Shown: positions 1 through 12,300 of the stretch, one piece after another
How the letters are laid out: each line of letters starts with the position of its first letter
How positions within the stretch are numbered: position 1 is the stretch's first letter
Source: Mesorhabditis belari
Lineage: Eukaryota > Nematoda > Chromadorea > Rhabditida > Rhabditidae
Length of the DNA: 64,000 nt
Direction: 5' to 3'
Assembly: GCA_958450365.1 (NCBI GenBank)
Contig: CAUEEP010000911.1
Location: forward strand, 806,001 to 870,000
Position numbers and translations under genes: made by a program
The notes under the pieces: generated by a model
Databases searched by the model: none
What the model was told of the DNA's origin: nothing
The model's input: only the letters and a program-made list of their open reading frames with translations

Positions 1-119
1 AGGCAAGGCAAGGCATTCATTTGGCTCTCTTTTCCTCCTTTTTTCTCCTCTCCTTCCTCACCCCCATGTAGGTTGGAGGTATCGACCGATCGCCTCCTCT
101 TTCCCATCGACCAGTCCGC

Positions 120-780
120 TTTTCAGACTGTTCCACTCATTTTTTGCCAATCCTGGATGTCACACTTTGCGAAAAATTTGCTAAAATCGAGCTATCATTG
201 ATTTGGCACTGATTGCTTTCCAAAAATTTTCACTCAACCGTTTTGTGCGGAAAAGTTTAGAGAGTTGTCGGCTTTTTTTCGTTTTTTGGCAATCCTGGAT
301 GGCACACTTGAATTTAAAATGGAAAATCTGACGTTTAAAGTCAATTTCAATTTTTAGCTAAATTCAAAAAAAAAAAAAATTTTTTTTAATTTTTTCCAAA
401 TTTTTTTTCTCAAATTTTCCAAATTCCCCATTTTTTGAAAATTAATTTTTTTGGTTTTCTTTGATTTTTTTGATTTTCTTTTGATTTCTTTTGATTTTAA
501 AAGATTCCTTTGTGAATTGTTTACTAAAATGCTCGAAAATCGACCGTTCAATAACGAGCAAATTGGAGGAAAACCAGTTTTCCGTTTTCGTGTCCTAAAT
601 TGGAACATAGAGTTGTCAGATTGACAAAAGAACGGTTTATTTGCCCAAATTGGAGCGCAGCACAGCTTTTAAGCAAGTTTATTCGGTTAAAAATCGAATT
701 TTAATTTTTTTGCCTTAAACCTCGGTTCATTTACCCAACTTTAAATCATTTTTAACTGATGACCTTAAAAAGAGTCAAAT
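120..780. repeat. AT-rich intergenic DNA with two 11-base boxes
   Basis: Low-complexity A/T-rich sequence without a convincing gene. Two boxes of the CTGGANNKCAC type lie at 153-163 and 295-305, exactly 142 bp apart, although the sequence between them is not otherwise an obvious tandem repeat. Partial matches to the second box (CGGTTYARTTACSCAA) occur near 632 and 723. Confidence 0.6.
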
Positions 781-3365
781 TTGATGCTGTGATGTCCAGG
801 ATTCGTTTTCCCGAAGAAATCGAATCAATCTTGATCACCCATCCTTGAGAAAACGGCCCGGTTTAGTTACGCAACTTGGGGCCTTGTTAACTTTGCTTTG
901 TTATTTTGTTATTGTTAGCTGTTAGCCTCAAAAATGGTCAAATTTGATGCGGTGACGTCCAGGATTAGTTTTCCCCCAATAATCGAGCCAATCTAGAAAA
1001 CCCAGCTCCAAGAAATCCATCCGGTTCAGTTACGCAACTTGGGGACTTTATCTTTGTTAGCTGTTAGCCTCAAAAACAGCAAAATGGCTTGTGTGCCATC
1101 CAGGATTCGTTTTCCCGAAGAAATCAAACCAATCTTGACCACCCATCCTTGAGAAAACGGTCCGGTTTAGTTACGCAACTTGGACTTTTTTAATTTTTAT
1201 TTCTGTGACCCCAGATCATTGATAATCTCTGTTGTGACATCCAGGATTTAGTTTTCCGAGGTTTTCGAATCAATTTGGAAACCCAGATCCAAGAAATCCC
1301 GCTGGTTCAGTTACGCAACTTGAACTTTTCTATTTTTTATTTCTGTGACCCCAAATCATTGAAAATCTCTGTTGTGACATCCAGGATTTAGTTTTCCGAG
1401 GTTTTCGAATCAATTTGGAAACCCAGATCCAAGAAATCCCTCTGGTTTAGTTACGCAACTTGGGGACTTTTTCTCTGTTAGCTATTAATCTCAAAAACAG
1501 CAGAATTGCTTGTGTGCCATCCAGAATTCGTTTTCCCGAAGAAATCGAATCAATCTTGATCACCGATCTAGGAGAAAATAGCCCGGTTTAGTTACGCAAC
1601 CACCGCCAGACGAAAATAAACAATTAATAATTCATTATCCCCATTTTCCCCATTTTCTCATTATTTCTTTTCTATTTTGGCTAATCTACGGCTAATAATT
1701 TCCCTAAATCGGCAAATTTTAATTGTTTTCTTCGGGAATTTCTTGTTTTCTTCCTTTTTTTCACCTGTCAGTCTTGTTCTTGCCAAAATTTTACCGAAAA
1801 TTTTTTCAAATCCATTTTCAATCGAAAATTTTCACTCCAATCTCTGCTGTGACATCCAGAACTTTCAAAAAGCTTGAAAATTTTCAAAGTTTAACCTTAA
1901 ATTTGCAAGATTTAAGCGTCAACTCAAAATTTTACTTAATCAAGTCAATTTCGATTAGAAAACTGGATGTTTGAAGGTTTTTCTTGAGTTTTTTTCGCTT
2001 TTTGGATATCATGCTTTCTTTTTTAGCTTTTAGATTACATTTTTGAGTTCTTTTTTCGATTTTCTACTATTTTTCTCTCATTTCTTCCGGTGTTCTCTCA
2101 ACTATACACTTTTTTTGACGAATCTTTCCTCAATTCTTTTTCCAATTCATTTCTTTTTCTTTTTTTTAGCCTTTTTTGAGCTTTTTTGAGCTTTTTTGAG
2201 CTTTTTGTGGTCATTTTTTTAAGCTAAACAATTAAAATTATTATTGGAACCATCTTGGAGCCAGACTGGAACCATATTGGAACCATTTATAGAACCAGAT
2301 GTAGAACCAGATGTAGAACCATATTGGAGCCAAATTGCAGCCAGATTGGAACCATATTATCAATGGATCATTCGGTTCAACCAACTAGAGAACTGAGAAA
2401 ACTATTCTAGCTTAATCGTTGCCTTAAATACTGAAATTAGATGTTGTGACATCCAGGATTCGTTTTGCTGAAATTTTCGAATCAATCTAGAAAACCTAAA
2501 CCATAGAAATCCCTCCGGTTCAGTTACGCAACTCGGGCTTTTTTAGTTTTTATTTCTGTGACCCCAGATCATTGAAAATTGCTGCTGTGACATCCAGGAC
2601 TTAGTTTCCCGAGGTTTTCGAATCAATCTAGAAAACCTAGACCATAGAAATCCATCCGGTTCAGTTACGCAACTTGGGGACTTTATCTTTGTTAGCTGTT
2701 AGCCTCAAAAACAGTCAATTGGCTTGTGTGCCGTCCAGGATTCATTTCCCCGAAGAAATCAAACCAATCTTGACCACCCATCTTTGAGAAAACGGTCCGG
2801 TTTAGTTACGCAACTCGGACCTTTTTAGTTTCTTTTCTGTGACCCCAAATAATTGAAAATCGCTGTTGTGACATCCAGGATTTAGTTTTCCGAGGTTTTC
2901 GAATCAATTTGGAAACCCAGATCCAAGAAATCCCTCCGGTTCAGTTGCGCAACTTGGGGACTTTTTCTCTGTTAGCTGTTAATCTCAATAACAGCAAAAT
3001 GGCTTGTGTGCCATCCAGAATTCGTTTTCCCGAAGAAATCGAATCAATCTTGATCACCCATCCTTGAGAAAACGGTCCGGTTTAGTTACGCAACTTGGAC
3101 TTATTCTATTTTCTTTTCTGTGACCCCAAATCATTGAAAATCGCTGTTGTGACATCCAGGATTTAGTTTTCCGAGGTTTTCGAGTCAATTTAGAAACCCA
3201 GATCCAAGAAATCCCTCCGGTTCAGTTGCGCAACTTGGGGACTTTATCTTTGTTAGCTGTTAGCCTCAAAAACAGTCAAATTTGATGTTGTGCCATCCAG
3301 GATTCGCTTTCCCAAAGAAATCAAACCAATCTTGACCACCCATCTCTGAGAAAACGGTCCGGTTT
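780..3365. repeat. Tandem array, about 141-bp unit, two alternating boxes
   Basis: GTGMNNTCCAG boxes start at 789, 952, 1093, 1234, 1374, 1514, then 2446, 2587, 2728, 2868, 3008, 3149 and 3290, so most steps are 140-141 bp. Between them lies CCGGTTYAGTTACGCAACT, about 70 bp from each flanking box. Units alternate between two sequence types, one carrying TCGTTTTCCCGAAGAAATC and the other TTAGTTTTCCGAGGTTTTC after the box. The stretch 1600-2400 is more diverged, with a single box at 1849. Confidence 0.9.
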
Positions 3366-3860
3366 CTGATTCTGATTTTTGGCTTTTCACTTATCAAGTA
3401 AAAACTTGGTTTTTTGAGGAAAACTTGAGTACACTTGTTCCTTTTTTGCCTAGCTAAGGCCCTTTTCCCCCAGTTAAGGCCCAGTTAAGGCCCTTTTTAG
3501 TCTATTGTTTACCCAAGGCTGACCAGTGACCCAAAAAGCTAAAAAGTACCTTTTTCTAAAAAAACACTACAAGATCTCAAGTTACCGAGAAATTTCGTCT
3601 CAAATTTCCCCAACAACGAACGCAAATTGGTTCTCAAAATTCTTGGAGTAATAAAATGCCCCTAATTTCCCAATTTCAGCAAAAAAACTTTAATTTACAG
3701 CTTTCAGCTTTACTTTTTTTTCCAAAATTTCCCTTGGAGCTTGTTTTAGATTTTTTTGTGACTGAAACTTTCAATTTTGATTTAAAAATAGTGAATCCTG
3801 GCAGGCACACAGCAATTCGGTCATTCCAGGTTTTTTGTTTTGTCTAAAAAAAAGTTTCAA
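3366..3860. other. Unique-looking AT-rich spacer
   Basis: Contains short direct repeats of AGTTAAGGCCC near 3440-3500 and no recognisable gene. A short open frame at 3656-3847 has no coding character. Confidence 0.4.
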
Positions 3861-4430
3861 AAGTGCGTAACTAAACCGGAAGCCATTCCCAGGTCTAGAA
3901 TAGTGCTAGATCGAAAACAAAAGTGTCAATCAGCTATCTGGAAGTCACAGGACAAATAGAGCAATCTGTTTTCTTCAATGCTTTCAAGAAATCAAGTACT
4001 TCATTTAGTGCGTAACTAAACCGGAAGTCAACCCAGCTATTTCTAGCTCTAGAATAGTGCTAGATCCAAAACAAAAGCGTCAATCAGCTATCTGGAAGGC
4101 ACGGGGCGAATAGAGCAATCTGTTTTGTCCAATGCTTTCAAAGAAATCAAGTACTCCATTTAGTGCGTAACTGAACCGGTGACCATACTCAGCTCTAGGT
4201 TAGTGCTAGATCAAAAACAAAAGCGTCAATCAGCTATCTGGAAGTCACAGGAAAAAATAGCAATCTGTTTTGTTCAAATGCTTTCAAAGAAATCAAGCAC
4301 TCCATTTAGTGCGTAACTAAACCGAAAGTCAACCCAGCCATACCCAGCTCTAGAATAGTGCTGGCGCCAAAACAAAGCGTCAATCAACTATCTGGAAGTC
4401 ACAGGACAAATAGAGCAATCAATTAAGGCT
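3860..4430 (+). repeat. Tandem array, about 150-bp unit, four copies
   Basis: CTGGAAGTCAC or CTGGAAGGCAC occurs at 3938, 4092, 4238 and 4392 (steps 154, 146, 154). GTGCGTAACTAAACCGG, an inverted form of the second box, lies about halfway between successive boxes. The unit also carries CTCTAGAATAGTGCTAGAT. Confidence 0.85.
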
Positions 4431-4584
4431 ATAACAATTGTTGGTCCCAGCCAGGTGTCTCAGCCAGGTCCACGTTTTGAGTTTGGCCCTTTATCCAGCC
4501 CCTGTTTCGACTTGAGACAATCTAAATCTCATTTAATGCCCATCTGGAGAGCACACAAAAACTAGAAGCAGTCCATTTTTTGCT

Positions 4585-4980
4585 GTGACTCATTGTTGGT
4601 CTGTGCACTGTCCTGTTGGGTTCTGTCCGGGTCCTGTCCAGGTCCTTTTCCCCCTTCCGAACAATTCTGGATCCACCTCTCCCGTTTCCCTTTCTCTTCT
4701 GGACATCACCCTGTGTTCTGACTTTGTTTGTTCTCCTCTTTTCCATTTCTTTTCCCAGGACACCTCGAGGCCGATTCACCGAGGTGAATCCATTGTCTCT
4801 TGTCTTGTCGAAAAAGACCATCCAGCGACCAAATCCCGGCTCGAATTCGATGAGACGGCTTTAATTTAACCGCACTACAAAGATTCCGCTCATTTTTGAG
4901 TCGTTTAACATCATTTTCTTTTCACCATTTTCATTTTCACAGCTACCTAATTTAACTGATCATTTTTCTCGGAAAGCCAA
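4585..4980. other. Low-repeat GC-rich island, possible exon or 5' leader
   Basis: This is one of the few stretches between arrays with balanced composition. On the + strand a strong acceptor (TTTTCCCAG ending at 4758) precedes 36 open codons to a TAA at 4865-4867, and a donor-like AA|GTAAAT lies near 4980, so it could be an untranslated leader of the CTL gene 1.4 kb downstream or a terminal exon. On the - strand a coding-like frame reads through PGFGRWMVFFDKTRDNGF. I recognise no family on either strand. A box, CTGGACATCAC, sits at about 4698. Confidence 0.3.
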
Positions 4981-4999
4981 GTAAATTTAAAGCATTATT

Positions 5000-6185
5000 G
5001 AGCGATTTTTATGCTAGCTGGATGTCACTTTATTTGATTTTAAAACATTTGAAGCCTAAAGAAGATTTTGGTGAGAGTCGAATAGTTGCGTAATTGAACC
5101 GGCCGGTTTTCCGAGCTAGCAAGCATGCTAGAAGCATAATTCAGCGATTTTCATTCAAGCTGGATGTCACTTTATCTAATTTTAAAACATTTGAGAGGTA
5201 AGGGGGTTTTGGTAAAAGTTGACTAGTTGCGTAATTGAACCGGCCGGTTTTCTGAGCGAGCAAGCAAGCTAGAAGCATCATTTAACAATTTTCATCCAAG
5301 CTGGATATCACTTTACCTAATTTTAAAAGATTTGAAGCCTAACAACGATTTTAGTGAAAGTTGACTAGTTGCGTAATTGAACCGACCAGTTTTCCAAGCG
5401 AGCAAGCGAGCTGGAAGCATCACTTAACAATTTTCATCCAAACTGGATGTCACTCTATCTAATTTTAAAAGATTTGAAGGCTAAAAAAAATTTTGGTGAC
5501 AGTCGAATAGCTGCGTAATTGAACCGACCAGTTTTCCAAGCGAGCAAGCAAGCCGGCAGCATAACTCAACAATTTTTATCCAAGCTGGATGTCACTTTAA
5601 CCAAATCAGAATTGATGAGGCGTTAAAATTTGATTTTAAAATCTTGACTTAAATGGCTTTTGTAGTTTCTCGTACTTTTTTTATAAATCAGCCTATTCTT
5701 ATCTTCTTTTTCATTTCATTGCTCTTGTTTTCGCAATTCGTTTATTTCAAAACACTTCTGCTAGATCACTGGGTTATTGAACCGATCTTCGTTTAAATAG
5801 TTGCGTAATTGAACCGGCTGCTTTTCTGAGCGAGCAAGCAAGCTGGAAGCATAATTTAGTGATTTTCATCCAAGCTGGATATCACTTTATCTAATTTTAA
5901 AACATTTGAAGGCTAAAAAGGATTTTAGTGAAAGTTGACTAGTTGCGTAATTGAACCGGCCGGTTTTCTGAGCGAGCAAGCAAGCTAGAAGCATAATTTA
6001 GCGATTTTCATTCAAGCTGGATATCACGTTATCTAATTTGAAAAGATTTGAGGGCTAAAAAGAATTTTGGTGACAGTCGAATAGTTGTGTAATTGAACCA
6101 ACCAGTTTTCTGAGCGAGCAAGCAAGCTAGAAGCATAATTTAATAATTTTCATTCAAGCTGGATGTCACTTTAACCAAATCCAGT
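5000..6185 (+). repeat. Tandem array, 142-bp unit, two alternating boxes
   Basis: CTGGATRTCAC boxes start at 5018, 5160, 5301, 5443, 5585, 5875, 6017 and 6159; steps are 141-142 bp, with one double step of 290. AGTTGCGTAATTGAACCGG lies about 70 bp after each box. The same family recurs inside the CTL gene at 8370-8775 and 11380-11615. Confidence 0.9.
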
Positions 6186-6337
6186 TCAGCATCGAACCAA
6201 AATTTGGTTTTAAAATTTTTATATATTCGAACTTTTTCTCATTTACTATCTCCATTTTCGTGTTTTTTCTCCGCCACGTCATTTCTCTTTTTTTTTGTTT
6301 TGCCTTTTGTTTGTAACCGAATCGCGTCACGTTAAGC

Positions 6338-6366
6338 TTTTCCTTTTCATTCAGTCCCTGGAAACA
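6338..6366 (+). promoter_or_regulatory. Splice acceptor just before the CTL start codon
   Basis: TTTTCCTTTTCATTCAG ends at 6354, only 12 bases before the ATG at 6367. This arrangement fits spliced-leader trans-splicing of the messenger, although ordinary splicing to a distant leader exon is possible. It favours the ATG at 6367 over an in-frame ATG at 6295, which lies upstream of the acceptor. Confidence 0.6.
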
Positions 6367-9300
6367 ATGGTGCGCCGTGTGCACCCGTCTGCTCCGCCGG
6401 TCGAGCTGTACTCGAGCGATTTCCACCATCATCCACCATCGAATCACCGTCCCGATCACCATTTCCCGAATCCTGGACCTCACTCTCCTCCCCCGTCCTA
6501 CCCGGGATCGATTATGGTCACTCATGGGCGAACACATTTTGTCCAGGACCACGACTCGATCTACAACGAGATCAGCGACGGCGAGAATGACGGAATCGCG
6601 GACGAGCAGGGGATTATCCCAGTCATTACGCCAGATCGAGCGGCAAGATTCAACCCAAAAACGATAAACCCAAAGAAACGGCATAAACGAAGAAAATCGA
6701 ATCCGATGTACTACACGAAAAGGTATCCTAAGGAATTTAGTGATTCAAATTTGCTAAAATGAAATATTCTGTCATTTTCGAGTGTTCTGGAAGTCACACT
6801 AACTATTCGATGAGTAAAATTGGAGATTTTCGAAATTTCTAGAAGTTGGTGGTTTACGAAAAGGTTCCCTCAAACTTTAGTCATTCAAATTTGCTGAAAA
6901 TGAAATACTCTTTCATTTTCGAGTGTTCTGGAAGTCACTCTAGCTATTCAATAGATAAAATTGAGGATTTTTGAAATTTCTAGAAGTTGGTGGTTTACGA
7001 AAAGATACCCTGAGGTTTTTAGTTGTCCAATTTTGCTAAAATGAAATTTTCTGAGATTTTTGGGCATTCTGGAGGTCACCCTAACTATTCGATAGGTAAA
7101 AATGAAGATTTTCGAAATTCCTTGAAGTTGGTGATTTACGAAAAGGTATCCTAAGGAATTTAGTTATTCAATTTTGCTAAATTGAAATATTCTTTCATTT
7201 TCGAGTGTTCTGGAAGTCACACTAACTATTCGATGAGTAAAATTGGAGATTTTTGAAATTTCTAGAAGTTGGTGGTTTACGAAAAGGTATCCTAAGGAAT
7301 TTGGTTGTCCAATTTTGCTAAAATGAAATATTCTTTCATTTTCGAGTGTCCTGGAAGTCACACTAGCTATTCAATATATAAGCGTAACAAAATTAGCAAA
7401 ATTTAAAAATTCAGACAAAATGTCAGAGTTGAGTCAGAATTAAAATAAAATTGAGCTTTTTCGCCAAAGCCTTTTTAGCCAATCGATTAGTTTTTTGACT
7501 AATTCTAAAGCACAGACCTTTTCTAGTCAAATTCCTTTCAGGGGCTGCACCGATGTGGCCTGCTGTTTCCTCTTCACGCTTTTCATCGGCGGCTGGGCGT
7601 TCATCGCAGTGTTCGGTGGGTTTTTTGGTTAACCAAAAAAGAAAAACCGAAAACGAATCAACTTTTTGTGCGATCTGGAAGTCACAGAACATTTCCAGAA
7701 TTAAAATTTTCGATTCTTTGTGCTTTTTAGGTTTTATGTTCGGCAACCCGGAGCGTCTCATTCACCCGGTTGACTCACTAGGCCGACGGTGTGGTTTTAA
7801 TCGAAAAGGCGGCTACGATTTGACGTGAGTGGCTGCTGTGCGCTCCGGCTTAAAGCTTTTTTGTATTTTTAGCTTTCTAATTACAAAGTAACCAATTCTA
7901 CATTGTCAGAATTGTCAAAAATCACTTCGAAATTCCAGTTCAAAGCCGTATCTCTTCTTCTTCGATCTCACAACTTGCATTTCGTACTCAACTCTCCTAG
8001 CTGGATGTCAGACTCCACAAGTAAGCTTTTAAAAAGGGGCACTTATCAATGGAAAATTTTTCGAGTTGGGTAATTAAATTGGTTTTAGGTTTGCGTCTCG
8101 CAATGCCCGACCGCTGTTTTTTCTTATCTCGAGCTACAACAATATGGCGATGGATCGAATGCTTTCATTGCGAATGTACAGCAGAAAATGATTTGTCAGG
8201 ATACGTTCGACAAAGCGACCCTTGTTTCGTACAATTTGGTGAAAGCGGCTGTGAATAATGGAAGCTGTGCGAAATACACAATTCCGTCAGCACCGGGTTA
8301 GTTTTTTTAAATCGATAACGGCATCTTGGAAGGCACCAGGAAGAAACTGAACGTTTGAGAGGTAATTAGGAAATTTTGGTGAAAGTTGAATAGTTGCGTA
8401 GTTGAACCGGCCAGTTTTCTGGGAGAGCAAGCAAGCTGGAAGCATAATTCAGCGATTTCCCTTCAAGCTGGATATCACGTTATCTAATTTGAAAACATTT
8501 GAGAGCTAAAGGGGATTTTGGTAAAAGTCGAATAGTTGCGTAATTGAACCGATCAGTTTTCCAAGCGATCAAGCAAGCTGGAAGCCATACTTAACAATTT
8601 TCATCCAAACTGGATGTCACTCTATCTAATTTGAAAACATTTGAAGCCTAAGGACGATTTTGGTGAAAGTCGAATAGCTGCGTAATTGAACCGGCCAGTT
8701 TTCTGAGCGAGTAAGCAAGCTGGCAGCATCACTCAACAATTTTCATCCAAACTGGATATCACTTTACTCAATTCCAGTATTGGGTCGCTGCTTGCCGCAA
8801 TTTTTGATCGGTGCCGTGAACTCCCTGAACGACCTCCAGTCAGCAAATGGAAGCCTCTCTCAACTCATCAATCAATTCGGCAATGACGGTGGCTCAATTC
8901 CAAACGCGACTTTGCTAAACGACACCGGAAAGTATGGTTTATTAGTTTTAAATTTGCATTTAAATTTGAATTCAGTATTGTCGGGAATTTGGTGGGCTCT
9001 GAGGGAGTGCTGACAAAAATCGCGGCCGATTTGAGCAATGTGGGGTTTTTTTTTTTTAAAATCTCCATCCTGGAGGTCACACTATAATTTGAAAACAGAA
9101 TATAGCCTAAAAAAGAAAAAAATTTTCTTTCCAGAGCTGGTGGCAAATTCTCACAATGATCATCGTAGCCGGCGTTCTAGCTTTCTTGTGGACGGTCGTG
9201 ATGCGGATTTTTGGATCCCTAATGATCTGGAGCTCGATCGGATTGATTGTGGCCGGGTTGAGTGTCGGTGAGTTGGGGAATTGAGCCGAGATCAGAGTTT

Positions 9301-12300
9301 GAGCGATTTTCTCGAAAACTATCTATGGAATAGATAAAATTTTGAAATATTCGGCCACTATGGAAGTCACATTGGGGAATCGTTGCAAAAGTTTTGGGTA
9401 AAGCTGATGAAATGAATGGGTGGAGTGAGACAAATCTGTTTGGATCAAAAAGGGGAGGAATTCTTTGAAAATCAAAAATTCTAATAAACTTTTCGGGAGA
9501 TCTGGAACGCACATAGTTCATTGCAGTTTTTAGATTTTCGATTTATGCAAATTTTTAGTGAGCGATAGGTCCATGGTTCGACTCCGCTGAGTGACTTTTT
9601 TTAAAATCGGCTTTTTGCCAATTTTTTTGAGTGTTTCAGCCAGTGTGCGTTCCAGATCGGTAGAATAATTCGGAAATTGATCCAATTCCAACTTAAATCC
9701 GGAAAAATCCGGGGTAAGAGCGAATCACCCAAGCTGTTCTCTGTGCGGTAATCGCTCGCCGTCTAGCACACGTCTAGCACACCGCTCGGGTATAGGAGGC
9801 GAAGATCCAATTCCTCTCATTCCTAGGCTGCGGCTACTGTTGGATCAAGTGGCAAGGTCTACGGAGCTCTGGTGCAACGGACGATTTCTCTTTTCAACCG
9901 ATGTTCAACCTCTACTTCGAGATGCCAACGACTTGGCTGGTTTTCGGTAAGAAATTCGAATTTCTGAAGCCAAAATCCTCCGATCTGGATCTCACAACAA
10001 CTTTCCAGCGATCGGTGGCAGTATCATTTTGCTGATTGTGGTTTTGATATTGCTCTGCGTGGCGAGTCGGATTCGATTGGGCGTCGCGATGATCGAGGAA
10101 AGCAGCAAGTCAGTGAAAATCGGCTAATCTGGAAGGCAAAGCAATAGAATTTCTAAATTTCACGGTGACAGGTCAAGTGCTATTTTGAAAATCCTCTAAA
10201 CGGTCTAGAATCAGCTTAAAACTGAGGCGTGAGCTCCAGATTGGACATTCAAGAGTTCCAAATCCCTCTAGTCTGCCTAGAATCAGCTTAAAACTGAGGC
10301 ATGAGCTCCAGAATGGAAATCCAAAAGTTCAAATCCCTCTAGATGGTCTAGAATCAGCTTAAAACTATAGCGTGAGCTCCAGATTGGAAATCCAAAAGTT
10401 CAAATCCCTCTAGACCGCCTAGAATCAGCTTCAAACTGTAGCGTGATCTCCAGAATGGAGATCCAAGAATCCCAAATCCCTCTAGACGGTCTAGAATCGG
10501 CTTAAAACTGTAGTGTGAGCTCCAGAATGGAAATCCAAAAGTTCAAATCCCTCTAGTCTACCTAGAATCAACTTAAAACTCAGGCGTGATCTCCAGAAAA
10601 GACATTCGAATTCTTAGAATTGCTTAACGCCTAAACGCTAACACCTAGAATCGCTTCCTTGGGGCAATCTGAGTTCCAGGGCATCCATTCAAGCCACTCA
10701 AGCCGAAACTTACCTTCCAGAGCTGTTGCCCACATGATGTCTACTCTTCTCTTTCCCCTGTTCCCCTTTATTCTTCACGTGCTCGTCTTCATCATGTGGG
10801 GCTCGATCGCGATTTGGCTCGCCTCAACAGGTGACGAGAATTGCCGAAAACAGGGAGCGACCGGGAACGAGACGATGAACAATCCGAGTTGTCCGTGTGA
10901 AACGCTGGGAGTGGTGAGTCATTCTCTAAAGTTAACAGTTGCCTAAGCTAATTGCAAGCCAGAGAAAGCCGGTAGGCCAGAGCTGGAGGCCGGAGCTGGA
11001 GGCCGGAGCTGGAGGCCGGAGCTGGAGGCCAGAGCTGGAGGCCAGAGCTGGAGGCCGGAGCTGGAGGCCAGAGCTGGAGGCCGGAGCTGGAGGCCGGAGC
11101 TGGAGGCCAGAGCTGGAGGCCAGAGCCAGTAGGCCTAATTAGGAAGCTAGGCTAGCTAAGCTAGACTATCTAGGCTAAGCTAGGCGAGGCCAGAACCAGG
11201 CTACTGAACGTTTTAACCTGATCCTGACCTTTTCTTGATCTTATGAAACAACCCTGAGCCAAGCCCTTGCGCTTGTAAGCCTAGCCAGCCTAGATCCAAG
11301 CCAGCCAGCTAGCTTTAGCTTCTGATGATTTGGACATCAGAAGCTAAAGCTAGCTGTACTGCAGTAGAGCCAGACTAGACCCGTAATTGAACCGGTCGGT
11401 TTTCTGAACGACCAAGCAAGCTGGAAGCATAATTTAGCAATTTTTATCCAAGCTGGATATCACTTTATCTAATTTTAAAACAATTGAAGCCTAAAGAGGA
11501 TTTTGGTGAAAGTTGAATAGTTGCGTAATTGAATCGGCCGGTTTTCCAAGCGATCCAGCAAGCTGGAAGCATAATTTAACAATTTTTATCCAAGCTGGAT
11601 ATCACTTTACACAACCTGGCTTTGCCTGACCTAGCCCCTCCGAGAAAATTGCTTTTGAAACAGAAGGGAACTGAATTGGGCTCTAGGGCTGGTAAGCTAG
11701 ACCAGTTCAGGCCCAGCTCTCGTTTCTGATGATTTGCACAGACCTGTAGTAGAGCTGGGTCCTGTAGTAGACCTGTAGTAGACCTGTAGTAGAACCTGGG
11801 TCCTGTAGTAGACTCAGGTTTGACTTCTGATTGGTTGGATTAGGACAATGCTAAATGCAAATCAAGTCAAGAGCAGAGCTTAGAAAGATCAAACCTAAAG
11901 AAATCGGAGTCAGAGTCAGAGCCAAAGCCAAAGCCAAGGCCAAGGCCTGAGCCAAAGCCAGCCTAAGCCTAAGCCTAAGCCTAAGCTTCAGCCTGAGCCT
12001 GAGCCTAAGCCGCCAGCCTGAGCCTAAGCCAGCCAGAGCCTGAGCCTAAGCCAGCCAGAGCCTTAGCATAGAAACCAGAAACCCGCGCTGGTTAGGCTTA
12101 ATTCGAATTCCCTATTCAAAACTTGTTTCTTCTAGGATCCAACTTGTGTCTACGTGAACGTGACGCGAAATAACGAGCGAATCTTCTGGTTTCAAGCCTA
12201 CAATTTGTTCGCATTCTTCTGGCTGACCTGCTTTGTGTCAGCGTTGGGTAAGTTCCAGAAGGAATTTTAAGAAATTTTAAGGAATTTTAATGAATTTTAA

